This document shows, piece by piece, positions 30,021-40,637 of a stretch of DNA of 64,000 nucleotides; positions within the stretch are counted from its first letter, which is position 1, and the number at the start of each line of letters is the position of its first letter. The stretch comes from Artocarpus heterophyllus (Eukaryota > Streptophyta > Magnoliopsida > Rosales > Moraceae), in assembly GCA_025403435.1 (NCBI GenBank), contig CM046330.1:21660239-21724238 (forward strand), in the 5' to 3' direction. The notes below the pieces were generated by a model, which was not told the DNA's origin, searched no databases, and was given only the letters and a program-made list of their open reading frames with translations. A program made the position numbers and the translations under genes.

Positions 30021-30330
30021 GGCCTCAGGAGCTGTATTAATGCAAAATGAAAGGGTGATTGCTTATGCATCAAGACAACTGAAGGATTATGAAAAAAACT
30101 ATCCTACTCATGACCTCGAGTTAGCAGCAGTTGTTTTTGTGTTGAAGATATGGAGACACTACTTATATGGGGTCCAATGCAAGATCTTCACTAATCATCA
30201 AAGTCTGAAGTACTTTTTCACGCAAAGAGACTTGAACATGAGACAACGAAGATGGCTAGAGTTGGTGAAGGATTATGATTGTGAAATTCTTTATCATGCT
30301 GGAAAAGCTAACCGAGTGGCAGATGCCCTA
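30021..30330 (+). pseudogene. Tekay RNase H
   Basis: The domain starts as [12 protein letters not shown] in the reverse transcriptase frame, then shifts; it continues in the +1-related frame as [38 protein letters not shown] and [15 protein letters not shown], ending [13 protein letters not shown]. These are the standard RNase H blocks, with the first Asp in the part before the frameshift. It removes the RNA strand of the hybrid in active elements. Confidence 0.9.
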
Positions 30331-31374
30331 AGTAGGAAGTCAGTTGCCACGTTGATGTCAATGCAAGCAATGTCTCCACCTTTAAGAAAGGAAATTCTAA
30401 ACTTCGGTTTGGAACTTATAGCAGGCCAGCTATCAGCACTATCTCTTGCTCTGATGATGTATGATGAAATTCGGAGAAAACAAGATGAAGATGTAAGTCT
30501 TGTAGGGATCAAGCAAGAAATGAAAGAAGGAAAATGTCAAGAGTTTTGTATCGCGGATGACGAAACTCTGTACCTCAAGGATCGTTTATGTGTTCCCAAT
30601 GTTGATAATTTAAGGGAAAAGATCTTGGCAGAAATTCATGATACTCCTTACTCAATTCATCCAGGTGCAACAAAGATGTATAATGATCTAAGGGGTAACT
30701 TCTGGTGGTTTGGAATGAAACATGATATTGCAAAGTATGTGAAGAAATGTATGACATGTCAGCAAGTAAAGGCTGAACACCAGAGACCTGGTGGTGAACT
30801 GCAGTCTATCCAAATACCGGAATGGAAATGGGAGGATATAGCAATGGATTTCATTACCGGTTTGCCCAGAACTATGAACGGTTATGATGCAATTTAGGGT
30901 AGTTGTGGATCAATTGACTAAGACGGCGCATTTCATTCCTATTAAGATCACTTACTCCATGGAACGGTTAGCGGAACTCTACGTCAAGGAAATTATATGA
31001 CTTCATGGGATTCCTAAGTCGATCATCTCAGATCGTGATGGTAGGTTCACATCTAAGTTTTGGAAGAGTGTACAGACTGCTATGGGAACCAGGCTACATT
31101 TCAGTACAGCTTTTCATCCTTAGATAGATGGCGAAATGGAGAGGATGAACTTGATTTTAGAAGATATGCTACGAGCTTGTTCTCTCGATTTTAAGACCAG
31201 CTGGTGTAAAATGTTGCCGTTAGCAGAGTTTGCTTACAACAATAGCTTTCAGGCGACAATTGGGATGGCACCATATGAGGCTCTATATGGATGAAAGTGC
31301 AGGTCGCCTATATGTTGGCACGAGGCTGGTGAAAAGAAGATGATGGAAAGCGTCGATCTGAAAGAACTGATTTT
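30331..31374 (+). pseudogene. Tekay integrase
   Basis: The N-terminal HHCC zinc finger reads [19 protein letters not shown] ... [10 protein letters not shown], up to TAG at 30895-30897 (expected Trp) with a frameshift directly after. The core then reads DQLTKTAHFIP (first Asp), a TGA at 30998, [13 protein letters not shown] (second Asp), TAG at 31121 (expected Gln), ERMNLILEDMLRA (Glu), and TGA at 31292 in YG-KCRSP. The DDE residues are present but the frame is broken at least five times, so it cannot insert DNA. Confidence 0.9.
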
Positions 31375-31899
31375 GTGAATGAAACTTCTAAGATGATAAA
31401 GTTGATAAGAAGAAGAATAGAGACCGCACAAAGCCGTCAGAAGAGTTATGCTGACAAGAGAAGAAGACCCTTAGAGTTCGACGTGGGCGAATATGTGTTT
31501 CTGAAAGTTGCACCAATGAAAGGAGTTATGAGGTTTGGGAAGAAAAGCAAGTTAAGTCCAAGATTTATCGGTCCTTATGAAGTTGTGAAACGAATAGGCA
31601 AAGTAGCTTATCAGCTGAAGTTGCCTTCTGAGATGTCCGCAATGCACGATGTGTTCCATGTCTCCATGCTCAAGAAGTATGTTTCGGACCCTACGCATGT
31701 GATTGAGCCACAAGTGATCGAGATACGAGAAGACTTAAGTTATGAAGAAAAGCCAATGAAGATACTCGATCGGAAAACCAAGACTTTGAGGAATAAAGAA
31801 ATTCCATTGGTCAAGGTGTTATGGCGAAATCATCAAGTTGAAGAAGCTACATGGGAACGTGAAGATGACATGAGATCTATGTATCCGCATTTATTCTAA
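31375..31899 (+). pseudogene. Tekay integrase C-terminus with chromodomain-like tail
   Basis: An intact 174-codon open stretch. It holds the integrase C-terminal module with GPYEVVKRIGKVAYQLKLP (GPY/F motif) and the family signature MHDVFHVSMLKKYV, then a tail ending VKVLWRNHQVEEATWE, which resembles the chromodomain-like end of Tekay/Del chromoviruses. That tail is thought to tie integration to heterochromatin. It is the basis for assigning the clade. Confidence 0.88.
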
Positions 31900-31919
31900 G
31901 TTTCGAGGATGAAACTTTT

Positions 31920-31935
31920 ATAAGGTGGGGAGAAT
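31920..31935 (+). other. Tekay polypurine tract
   Basis: ATAAGGTGGGGAGAAT directly precedes the TGTAACACC start of the 3' LTR, the expected plus-strand primer site. Confidence 0.85.
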
Positions 31936-32183
31936 TGTAACACCCACCTATTTTTATGTAATGAGTCACGTTAAGTTAGTAACGACGTTAAGGAAATTTT
32001 ATTAATAATTTATGTTATAAGCTATGATATATGATTTTTATGTTACTAACTTTTATGTCAAGTTTTATGACAGGTGACGACCGCATGGAGTCGTTGTGAT
32101 CAAGTGTTCATGATTATTTTAATGTATGTTTAATTATGATGTAAAGATGTATGAATGTTTTAAAGTATGGCATTTATGGACAG

Positions 32184-32290
32184 TTCGGCAGGCCAAAAAG
32201 TCTTCCAAAGATCGGCAGGCCGAAGAAAACCATCGGCAAGCCGAACTTGGTGGAACTGGCAAGCCGAAGGGGAAAATCGGCAGGCCGAAC
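32184..32290 (+). repeat. Dyad cluster 1, Tekay 3' LTR
   Basis: Five TTCGGCAGGCCGAA-type units in the same positions as in the 5' LTR, several with changes at the CpG sites (GGCAAGCCGAA, GGCAGGCCAAA). Confidence 0.9.
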
Positions 32291-34500
32291 ACGGCTGACG
32301 AGCAGTCTGCAGAAATCTCTCCAAATTTATGGCTGAGATAATTACGTTAATTGGGTGATTAATTGGCATAATAATTGAATATTTTATGAGTTAACGAAAT
32401 AAAAAGGTTTGACTTCGCATTGATTTGTGTCATTTTAAATGGTTTCCTATTTTAAGAGGGCAAAACATGGAAAGTGATGAGTGATTGTTTGACTTCCCTC
32501 TTTTCTCTCCTTCCTCCACGCCAATGAGTCATCAATGAGTTAGAAAATTCTGACTTAATGGGGAGTATTGAATGATTCATCGGTTATGCTCATAACGTTA
32601 AAAATTTTAACGTTCTTTTCCTCAGTTTTTCTCTCATCCTCTCACGTCTTCTCTCTCAATTTCTGAGACGCTTCTTCTGTATTCCTCTCTTCCTCTTCTC
32701 TTCTCCACGAATTTCATCCTCTTTTCTCTCAAAAAATTCTCTGCATGTATTGAAAGAAAAAGTTATATTTTGTTGGTTGAATTCAAGAATTTTGAGAAGA
32801 AATTTCAAGATAAGAACTCAATTTTTTTCCGGTAATTCTGAAAAGAGATTCTCTTCCTCAATTTGTCTACAATATCTTTCTCTAGGTATTGTATTTTGTT
32901 CTGAGTTTTTATTATGATGTTCATGTATGTATTATGTGATGTTTCTTCAAGTTTCAAGTCATTTTGGTGTTTTTATGAAAAATATGAATTTTCTATCTTC
33001 TACCCCTCACAGTAAAATATTACTGTTTAACTTTGATGCATGAAAAATGTAATGTTTATTTAAGGGGTAAATGAATGATGTTTTTCATGAAAATTGACAA
33101 GAATGTGCATGTGTATGTTATGATGAGTATATTTTATGTTACGAAATTTCTATGAGAAAATTGTTTTAACAATGTTATTTTTGGATTTTCGTTCTATAAA
33201 ATGTTTTATATGTTTAAATGATTTTGATTGATGATGAAATGATTTTATGGTATTGAAATACATGATAATAAGATGTTTGTATGAATTTTAAAATGTATGT
33301 ATTTTAAATTATTAGAAAACGTTTTCAAAAGATTTTCATGATTGTAATGTATGGTTTGTTTTTTTTTTAACATGCTTAAGGTAATTTTTATGATTTAAGA
33401 AAAATTATGATAACATGTTTATGTGATGATAATTTTATGTTTTCACAATGATGATTATGAGTTATGTTTGTAATATGAGATGAAAGTATATATATGAATG
33501 TTATATGAATGAATATTATATGAATGGATGATTTACGCTATGATGAAAAGTAATAATTTATATGTGATGGTATAAGAATGGATGTTTTGTGATAAGTATT
33601 AATTTTATTGTATTTTTAAATGAATAAATGGCATGAACACTCAAAGGAACGAGCACATCGAGACCGCGGCGTCGTCACGAAAAGTATATTAAGGTTAAGT
33701 AAGCTAGCGTTAAGGTAAGTACATTCTCACCTGCAACATGACACGTTTTACAAGGTTTGATGATATGTTCACAATGATATTCATGATGATTTTATGGTTG
33801 TATTCCTTAAAGGATTTTTTTTTTATGAAAGATTATCATGATTTAAAGTTACACATGTATGATGATGACATGTTTCAAAGCATGAAAATTATGTATATAT
33901 ATGTATCACCTAATAAGTGTTGCACACCAATGTTATGAAATGATATGTTATGATGTCATGTTTGGTTTGGGATTAGCTACCCTTCTCCTCTCATGATGGC
34001 GCGCCTACATTGATGTTCATGGTGCAACACTTGGGCCCTTAAGATAAAATGGAATAAGTTTTAAAAATGATCAATGTAATGAAAGATATGTTTCTATGAA
34101 ATTATGCTTAAGGCACTTCTATGATATGATAATGATGATGAAGTGTATGAAATGTTTTAAATTGTGAGAATTATATGTACTTACTAAGCATTAGCTTAAT
34201 CATGTTTTATGTCATGTTGCAGATAAGGGTAAGAAAATCATGGAATAGGCGGAGGACATGGGAAGGCATGTGAGCACAAAGCACGATGAATTGTAACAGG
34301 AAGAATGCCAAGAAGAACATTTTTATGTTTTAAATCAAGTTTTATATTTTGAACATTATTTTTTTTATGATAAGTTTTAAGAATACTTGAACTATGGTTT
34401 TATGTTTTATTTTATCATTTTAAAGAATTTTGATCTTCTGCATTTTTATGAAAAGTTGGTTTTGTTTTAAAAATTAAGTTTTCTCAAGGATTTTGACTCG

Positions 34501-34670
34501 GTCGGCCTGCCGAACATCCTTGGTCGGCCTGCCAATCACGTTTTCAGCCTGTCGGACGATGATGAGTTTTTAAGTCAGTCTTGCAAAGCCTCTGCCGGCC
34601 TGCTGGTTGAGGAACTCCTGCCTGCCGATCATGTTCGGCCTGCTGAAGTCCCAAGTTCGGCCTGCCGAAC
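34501..34670 (-). repeat. Dyad cluster 2, Tekay 3' LTR (opposite orientation)
   Basis: About seven TTCGGCCTGCCGAA-type units. Order and linkers differ from the 5' LTR cluster: one unit and the phrase AAGTCCCAAG are present only here, so unit gain or loss occurred after insertion. Confidence 0.88.
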
Positions 34671-35740
34671 AGTGGGAGTAAGTAAACTTTAAATGATGTG
34701 ATGATTAATGAGATATGATGTGAATTTCTTATAAGTTATGGTTTTACAACTTGGTATATCTATTTTATTAAAATAAGTTCATGATTAATTTAAAGTATAA
34801 TTGAATAAATTATGATATGGAGTGAGTTAAGCAATGTGATTTAATAATGTTAAGTTATTAAAATAAAAAAAAATGTATGAATGGATCTTGGTTAAGTATG
34901 TTTTATTATATTTTCAACTTAAAGTATCATATAAGTTTTGTAATTACATTTATGATTAAAGTCCAAGTAAGTATGAATGTAAGAATGTAACGACATCTGT
35001 GACGTCCGTAAGGGGGGTGTTACAAATAAACTTATGTCATGTTTTACCAATGTAAATCATGATTTAATATCTATGAATCTAGCAACATAGAACTTACCTA
35101 TGGGCTAAAGTTCTAATTTGATTAGATTCATTTAACTTTATGATAAATTATCAAATTTATCTTCTTTAGAATTATTAATCTAGTGATATAAAACTTGCCT
35201 GTGGGCTAAAGTTTTAATTCAATTAGATTCACATAACTTTATGACAAAACTATTAAATTATGTTCCTTTTCTTAGTCCCTTGTGGGTAAATTAAGAAATA
35301 TAATTTGACATTTTATCCTAATTAACCATATGAATATAATAAAAATTCTTGTGGGATTAAATTTATTATACCAATTATGATTAATGACAATCAATGTCCT
35401 TTTACTAAATGTGATCCTAAACTACTTAATATATAATTTTATGTAATTAAAGCTGCTATGGCTACACTCTGATTAATAAAATTATATGGATCACCTAGAT
35501 ATTTTATTCTATAATTTTGTTCATAATAAATTGCATTTACTTAAAGCAATATTAATAAATATGAACAAAAAACCAATAATTTATGTATCAATATTCATTA
35601 TGCATAAATTAAAATTATACATCCAAAAGGCATAATCTAGCACATTATTATATAAAATTTTAATGTACTAAATTATACAACTTAATATTGTATGCATAAT
35701 TAAAATCATGAATTACACATAATGAACAATATATGTAGAT

Positions 35741-36069
35741 AAATTCACAACATCATATCCATACCAAAATTGCATAATATTCATAACATGTGCCAAAATT
35801 ATGAATATTCAAAATTATGAATTTTTTATAAATTATTTCATAGTATGAAAAATTTCATAAAAATATCTAAATTGTGGATATTATGAAAATTTCACAAATT
35901 ATGCAACATAAATTCACAACATCATATCCATACCAAAATTGCATAATATTCATAACATGTACCAAAATTATGAATATTCAAAATTATGAATTTTTTATAA
36001 ATTATTCCATAGTATGAAAAATTTCATAAAAATATCTAAATTGTGGATATTATGAAAATTTCACAAATT
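35741..36069. repeat. Tandem duplication, 169-bp unit
   Basis: Copy 1 at 35741-35909 and copy 2 at 35910-36069 begin AAATTCACAACATCATATCC and differ at only a few sites (GTGCC/GTACC, ATTTCAT/ATTCCAT). Confidence 0.93.
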
Positions 36070-36229
36070 ATTTCAATATTATGAAAATATTTCATAAAAT
36101 ATTTCAATCTATAAATTTTATGAAAAATTTTCCCAAATTATTGAAATACAAATTCTGGAAAAAAATACCCAATTTTTTTTTTTCAATTTTGTAGTTTTTT
36201 TTTTAATTTCTGCCTCAATGAAAATGACT

Positions 36230-36520
36230 TGTCATTTTGGGATTGAGACCCCAAAATGACTTGTCGTTGGACTTATGAGAAACGCCCCTTAATTCAAAAA
36301 TGACTTATTGTTTCATTTCTGATACAGCCCCCTCCCCTTAACCAAACGACATAGCGTTTTGGGCATTAAAGCCCAAAAACGACGTGTTGTTTTCTTTGTC
36401 AGAAAATGATTCCACTGTCTTAACAAAACGACGTCGTTTTTCAAGGACCAACAAAATGACATGTCATTTTTGTTGCAGGCTAAGTTTAAAAATTAAAAGG
36501 ACGTGTTGTTTTGAGTCGTC
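36230..36520. repeat. Cluster of AAACGAC..GTCGTTT dyads in copia-1 leader
   Basis: At least six imperfect palindromes of the type AAACGAC(N)GTCGTTT, among them a perfect AAACGACGTCGTTT near 36425-36439. Others read AAAATGACTTGTCGTT, CAAACGACATAGCGTTTTG, AAACGACGTGTTGTTTT and AAAATGACATGTCATTTT. Confidence 0.8.
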
Positions 36521-36762
36521 TTCAACCTCTAGCCGAGTTTTCTTGACCTGGTTACAACCCGGTTCAGGGTCGGTATGAAACCCGACGGTTTCTAAGCCTT
36601 TTAGACACCATTTTTGACGTTTCAAATTGTAGAAAACTTAAAAATCAAATATCATAATGATTTCTAATGTTATTTTTCACCCAAAAAAAGGAAAAATTTT
36701 TACTGGGTTTGTTTTTCCAAAGACCATATACTGCTCTAAGCTTCAAGGCAAAGGTTTCATCG

Positions 36763-36774
36763 GCTCTGATGCCA
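36763..36774 (-). other. Copia-1 primer-binding site
   Basis: On the minus strand TGGCATCAGAGC, two bases inside the 5' LTR, matches the initiator tRNA-Met complement TGGTATCAGAGC with one mismatch. It fixes the orientation of copia-1. Confidence 0.85.
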
Positions 36775-36776
36775 AC

Positions 36777-37178
36777 TGTTAGTACTAAATATATATGCAG
36801 AAACTTAAGGCATATAAAAAATGCAATGGAAACAGTAAAATTTACGTATCTCCCGCCATTGAAGCAGAGCAGTCCGAAGCTCGTTGTGATATCCTCCTTT
36901 TGGCTACAACTCATTGCTGCCTTGCTTGGGAGCTTCCAGTGCTTCCCATAATCTAAAGGATGGTGTGTATACTATGATAAGATTATGAGCACTGGGGACA
37001 CAAGTTAATTTCATTTGTAGAAAACCTATTTATGTGCTCTTTCCATCAAAGAGCAACTAAATGTATATCCCGTATATATATGGTAATGAAACTGAATTGA
37101 ATAAAATAGATGGGCCACAAAAATGGTTTCCTGGTTTCAAGGAAATGGTTTCCTGACTTTAAGGAAATGGTTCTTACA
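36777..37178 (-). repeat. Copia-1 5' LTR
   Basis: 402 bp, TGTTAGTACTAAA...TTCTTACA on the plus strand, aligned along its length with 15703-16081. An internal ~21-bp duplication of GGTTTCCTGG(T/A) explains the greater length. Confidence 0.88.
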
Positions 37179-37262
37179 TGGTAAAGATCTAATTTATAGT
37201 AGGACGAATGGTGAAGTGGCAGAGGCAGTTAATCTACATGTCTCCAAAAGAGGCCTAAAATA

Positions 37263-38279
37263 AAAAAAAATTAATCTGGAAGCTTGAAGAGAGAGAAAAA
37301 AAGTGAGAAAGTTTTTTAGAGAAGATAGAGAGTGCCACAGTCAGCGGGCCTGTGACGTTGGCTTCTATTCCTTCATTAATTGAGTGGTCGACGGGTGATC
37401 TTCACGATGCCAGAGTCCATGCAGCCAGGGGTGACGCGATCAGAGAAGGCTGGAGAGTGGGTGCATTGGGTTCCGATGACTTTTCACTGATTTGTGTCTA
37501 GCACCAAGGGAGACGAGTTGTCTGTGGTGGCCATGGGGTGTGCAGTTTTCATCTGGACCTAGGCGAGGTATGAGAGGTGTTGTTAGAGTTTTGGTGGCTG
37601 GGCTCGAGAGTGGCCGTGGCAGGCTCTATTGTTGCCCGTATGGCATCGGTGTTGAGGGGCCTTGAAGGGTTTGTGCCACTGGCACTGATCAGGATGTGGT
37701 GACTCAAAGTTAGCCGTGAGTTCAATAATAGAGAAACCGTGTTCTGCCTCTAGCAGGTAGAGGACCAGAGAAGGAGTTGGATGTAAGGCTAGTTGGCTGT
37801 GTCAGATTTCATACTAGGAGATTGCTATGGAGACCATTTTGATTGTTCAAGAAAGGTGATGTTTTCACCTAGTTGTATGTATTTTATGTGTTTTGGTTTG
37901 TATTTGTGTGTAATAATGGATATGGTTTGTATTTTCCACCCGCTGAGTAGTAGCATTGTGTGCGGTGTTTGTTGGCTGGATCTGAATTATGCTGTGTCGT
38001 ATGCACCTTTACTAAGGCAGATTTGATTTCAGTTGATTGATTTTGTCCATCGATAGTAGTGGATGTTAATAACGAGCCATTGATGAGCTCGAATCTAGGC
38101 ATCAAGCGGGTTCTTATCCTTTGGGTTTCGACGCTGTCTTTTGTCCCTATACTTCATTTGATGTTTACTAGTAGATCCAGTAAGTATTCAAGATCATCAA
38201 TGCCTATAGTGGGCGGCCTATATAACTTTGTTTGTACTATCTATTTTAGTCGAATGAAGCTACATTATCCAAAAAAAAA
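37263..38279 (+). mobile_element. Retroposon copy B (non-LTR, poly(A)-tailed) with 14-bp target duplication
   Basis: The 1017-bp insert lies between identical AGAGGCCTAAAATA copies at 37249-37262 and 38280-38293 and ends in a poly(A) run, which is the signature of target-primed reverse transcription. Its 3' 235 bp match the minus-strand element at 6356-6605. The interior is G-rich and shows no reverse transcriptase or endonuclease, so it is non-autonomous: a LINE-derived or long SINE-like element. A paralogous unoccupied site with the same flank occurs at about 39685-39712. The 77-codon frame at 37793 has no recognisable domain. Confidence 0.8.
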
Positions 38280-38501
38280 AGAGGCCTAAAATATGATTTC
38301 AAGAGAAAGAGTGCGTAAAAAAGGCCTAAAATATGATTTCCAAAGGAAGAGAGAGAGAGAAAAATGAAAAAAAAAATAGAAATGTTTGTTTTGTGAAGAT
38401 ATTCTTTTGTTAAATAACTAAAAAAATCAATAAAAATAGCTAAAAACTGAAAACAAAAAGAAAATCATGAATATATATATATATATATATATATATTTCT
38501 A

Positions 38502-39389
38502 GGATTAATTACAAAAAGTTCCCCTGATTATAGCCTTTGTAATACTTTGTCCCACGAACTTCAAAATTATAACTTTTGTAACACTTTGCTCCACAAACTT
38601 CAAAACATAACATTTGTTCCTTTTAAAATATGAATTATTGACAAAAATAGTCCTTCTGTTAGAATTTTAATAGAAAATTGACAAATGATTATAACGTTAG
38701 GGGTATTTTGGTAATCTTGATTATAAAAATAATCATAAAAATTAAAACTGCATTAAAAATAGTCTTTATTGATGATTAAAAATAAAAAATCAATTAAAAC
38801 CATTATACTATTGGAATCCTTCTTTTTTGATATACCATTTTTTTTTCAAAATTTTATTTTTTTCACACTTGAAAAGTATTTTGAAATTTTAAAAGTTATA
38901 TATTTTAGTGAAATGAAAAAGAATATAACATAAATATATTCAATATAACAAAAAATATGACACAAAATTATCAAAGAGAAAAAAATTTGATAGTATTAAT
39001 AAAATTTCTTTCATATTTTTGAAGTTCTTATTGGTATGTATACCTTTTAAAATTTCAAAATACTTTTTGAGTGTGAAAAAAAGTTGATACCGTATTTCAA
39101 AAAAAGAGAGATCCAGATAGTATAATTTTTTTAATTATTTTTTTTTTGTTTTTAATCATCAATAAAGACTATTTTTATTATAGTTTTAATTTTTTTGTTG
39201 TTTTTATAACTATGATTAACAAAATGCCCCTAATTTTAAAGTTACTTGTCAATTTATTGCTAAGATTATAACATAAGGACCATTTTTGTTAACAGTTCAT
39301 ACTTCAAGGGAAATGGATGTTACGTTTTGAAGTTCCAAGGGTAAAGTCTTCGAAGGCTATAGTTCAGGGGGAGTTTTTGTAATTAATCC
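38502..39389. mobile_element. Long-TIR MITE, probably Mutator-like
   Basis: 888 bp with inverted ends GGATTAATTACAAAAA, the complementarity continuing with mismatches for roughly 300 bp on each side (38502-38850 against 39110-39389). Flanks are ATATTTCTA (38493-38501) and ATATTTTTA (39390-39398), a 9-bp duplication with one mismatch, which fits Mutator-like elements. No transposase is present. The left flank is a TA microsatellite (38468-38497). Confidence 0.75.
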
Positions 39390-39398
39390 ATATTTTTA

Positions 39399-39904
39399 AG
39401 TTTACTTATGTGTACAAGAAGGGTCACCCTTCATGAGTATGTACTATGAATCAAGATCTACAATCCTATTTTTATGTCTCATTGCTTGTCCCCGCAATCA
39501 AATTTTAACACCTAAGTAAATTGCATATTACTTTTAATAATAGAGGGACAACCAATGGAACAAGAAAATGGGACAGTAGATCTAGCTAGACTCATGTATT
39601 ACCTTGCCTTAGAGATTAATTTTTATTATGACAATTTCAAAACAATAAGAATTTTGTTTCGCAGGGAGTATTGCAGTTCATTAATCTACATCTCCAAAGA
39701 GACCTAAAATATGATTTAACGTGTTTACTAAAAAATTGTTTAAAATTTTTCTTATTAAAAATTAAACAAAATCTTAGAAAAGTAAATTTTAGTGAACTTC
39801 TTCAATTGCCGATTGATGCTAGTATAAAAAAAATGATTATAGATTCTTCTAAGGTTCTGATCTAGAAACCATCTTTTTATTAAAAAATAAAATAAAAATA
39901 AAAA
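39399..39904. other. Spacer, no gene seen
   Basis: AT-rich. It contains at 39671-39712 a second, diverged copy of the 37228-37262 sequence (GCAGTT..TTAATCTACAT..CTCCAAAGAGACCTAAAATA), which serves as an empty-site paralogue for retroposon copy B. Confidence 0.4.
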
Positions 39905-40637
39905 TAAAAATGTTTTTATCAAATAATACTTTTTTAATGGGTATTTTTTGCTAGAACTTTGAGAGTCCTTGAAAAAAAGGTGTATATCAAAAAATAATTC
40001 ATATTAAAAAAGCGCTAGCTAAATAAATAAATAAATAAGATCGTAAAGATATTTTTTTGAAAAATCAAAATTCATGGAAATGTTTGGTTTAATGAATATA
40101 TTTTTCTTTTTTTTTTTTCAATGGATGACTAAATTTGGAAGTACTAAAAAAAGCAAACAAATAAAAGTTAAAATTTTGAGAACCCTAGAAAGAAGTGTCA
40201 ATTAAAAAAGTGCTCATTAATCGAATCACTGTTCGAGACCCAGGATTCTATTTTATCATCAATTTAATCACCGTTCATGGAGGAAAAAGGAAAAAATCGT
40301 ACAATTTTTTTAAAAAAATAAAATCGTAGAGAGACTATAAAAAGAAAAAAAAACTAATGTCAGTCTAATCGAGTTAGCACGTGTGGGTGAGTTAAGGAAG
40401 ATTCTAAGGTTTCAATGTAGGAAACAACCAACATTTTATAAATAAAATAAAAATAATAATTTATTAAATATGTTTTTGATGGATATTTTAGCTACAACTT
40501 TGAGAGTAGCTTGAAAAAAAGTGATTATGAAAAAATAATTCCCACTAAAAAAGTGGTAGCTGAAATGAGCTAAAAAAGTGCTAGTTGAAAAAATAAATGA
40601 TTGAAATCGTAGAAATATTTTTTAATAAAATAAAATT
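39905..40637. repeat. Diverged ~440-540-bp tandem repeat, left part
   Basis: Landmarks of the repeat family (TAGCTAGAACTTTGAGAGT-like, AGTGCTAGTTGAAA, TTTGGTTTAATGAATAT) recur at 39951 and 40491 and again from 51219 onward. The Tat element inserted into this field. Confidence 0.7.

Larger units (their letters stand above)
21692..35024 (+). mobile_element. Tekay-type Ty3/gypsy chromovirus with nested solo LTR
   Basis: The element has LTRs 21692-27048 (interrupted) and 31936-35024, both starting TGTAACACCCACC and ending with GTTACA, and perfect duplications AATAA at 21687-21691 and 35025-35029. Internal order on the plus strand is gag, protease, reverse transcriptase, RNase H, integrase, chromodomain-like tail, which is the Ty3/gypsy order; the tail places it near Tekay/Del chromoviruses, which target heterochromatin. 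The coding part has at least seven stops and three frameshifts. The first 170 bp of the LTRs differ at about five sites, mostly transitions. It sits inside copia-1, so it is younger than copia-1. Confidence 0.92.
31936..35024 (+). repeat. Tekay 3' LTR
   Basis: 3089 bp, TGTAACACCC to GTTACA. It is uninterrupted and shows the pre-insertion site of the solo LTR found in the 5' copy. Dyad clusters lie at 32184-32290 and 34501-34670. Confidence 0.93.
35030..36762 (-). other. Copia-1 leader and gag side, decayed
   Basis: This is internal sequence of copia-1 between the Tekay insertion and the primer site. It is very AT-rich. The phrase 'gggctaaagttctaattt/gattagattca' is duplicated at about 35101 and 35200. 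No gag domain is readable. It includes a tandem 169-bp repeat and a GC-richer dyad cluster, listed separately. Confidence 0.45.
15703..37178 (-). mobile_element. Copia-1: Ty1/copia retrotransposon split by nested insertions
   Basis: Two related LTRs, 15703-16081 (3' LTR) and 36777-37178 (5' LTR), lie in the same orientation and are flanked by identical 5-bp duplications TGGTA (15698-15702 and 37179-37183), proving one insertion despite 21.5 kb between its ends. Transcription is on the minus strand: the primer site abuts the right LTR and integrase and reverse transcriptase remnants read right to left. Removing the nested solo LTR (16560-18068) and Tekay element (21692-35024) leaves about 5.8 kb of internal sequence, a normal copia size. 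All frames are decayed. It lies 645 bp downstream of the BSK stop codon. Confidence 0.9.
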
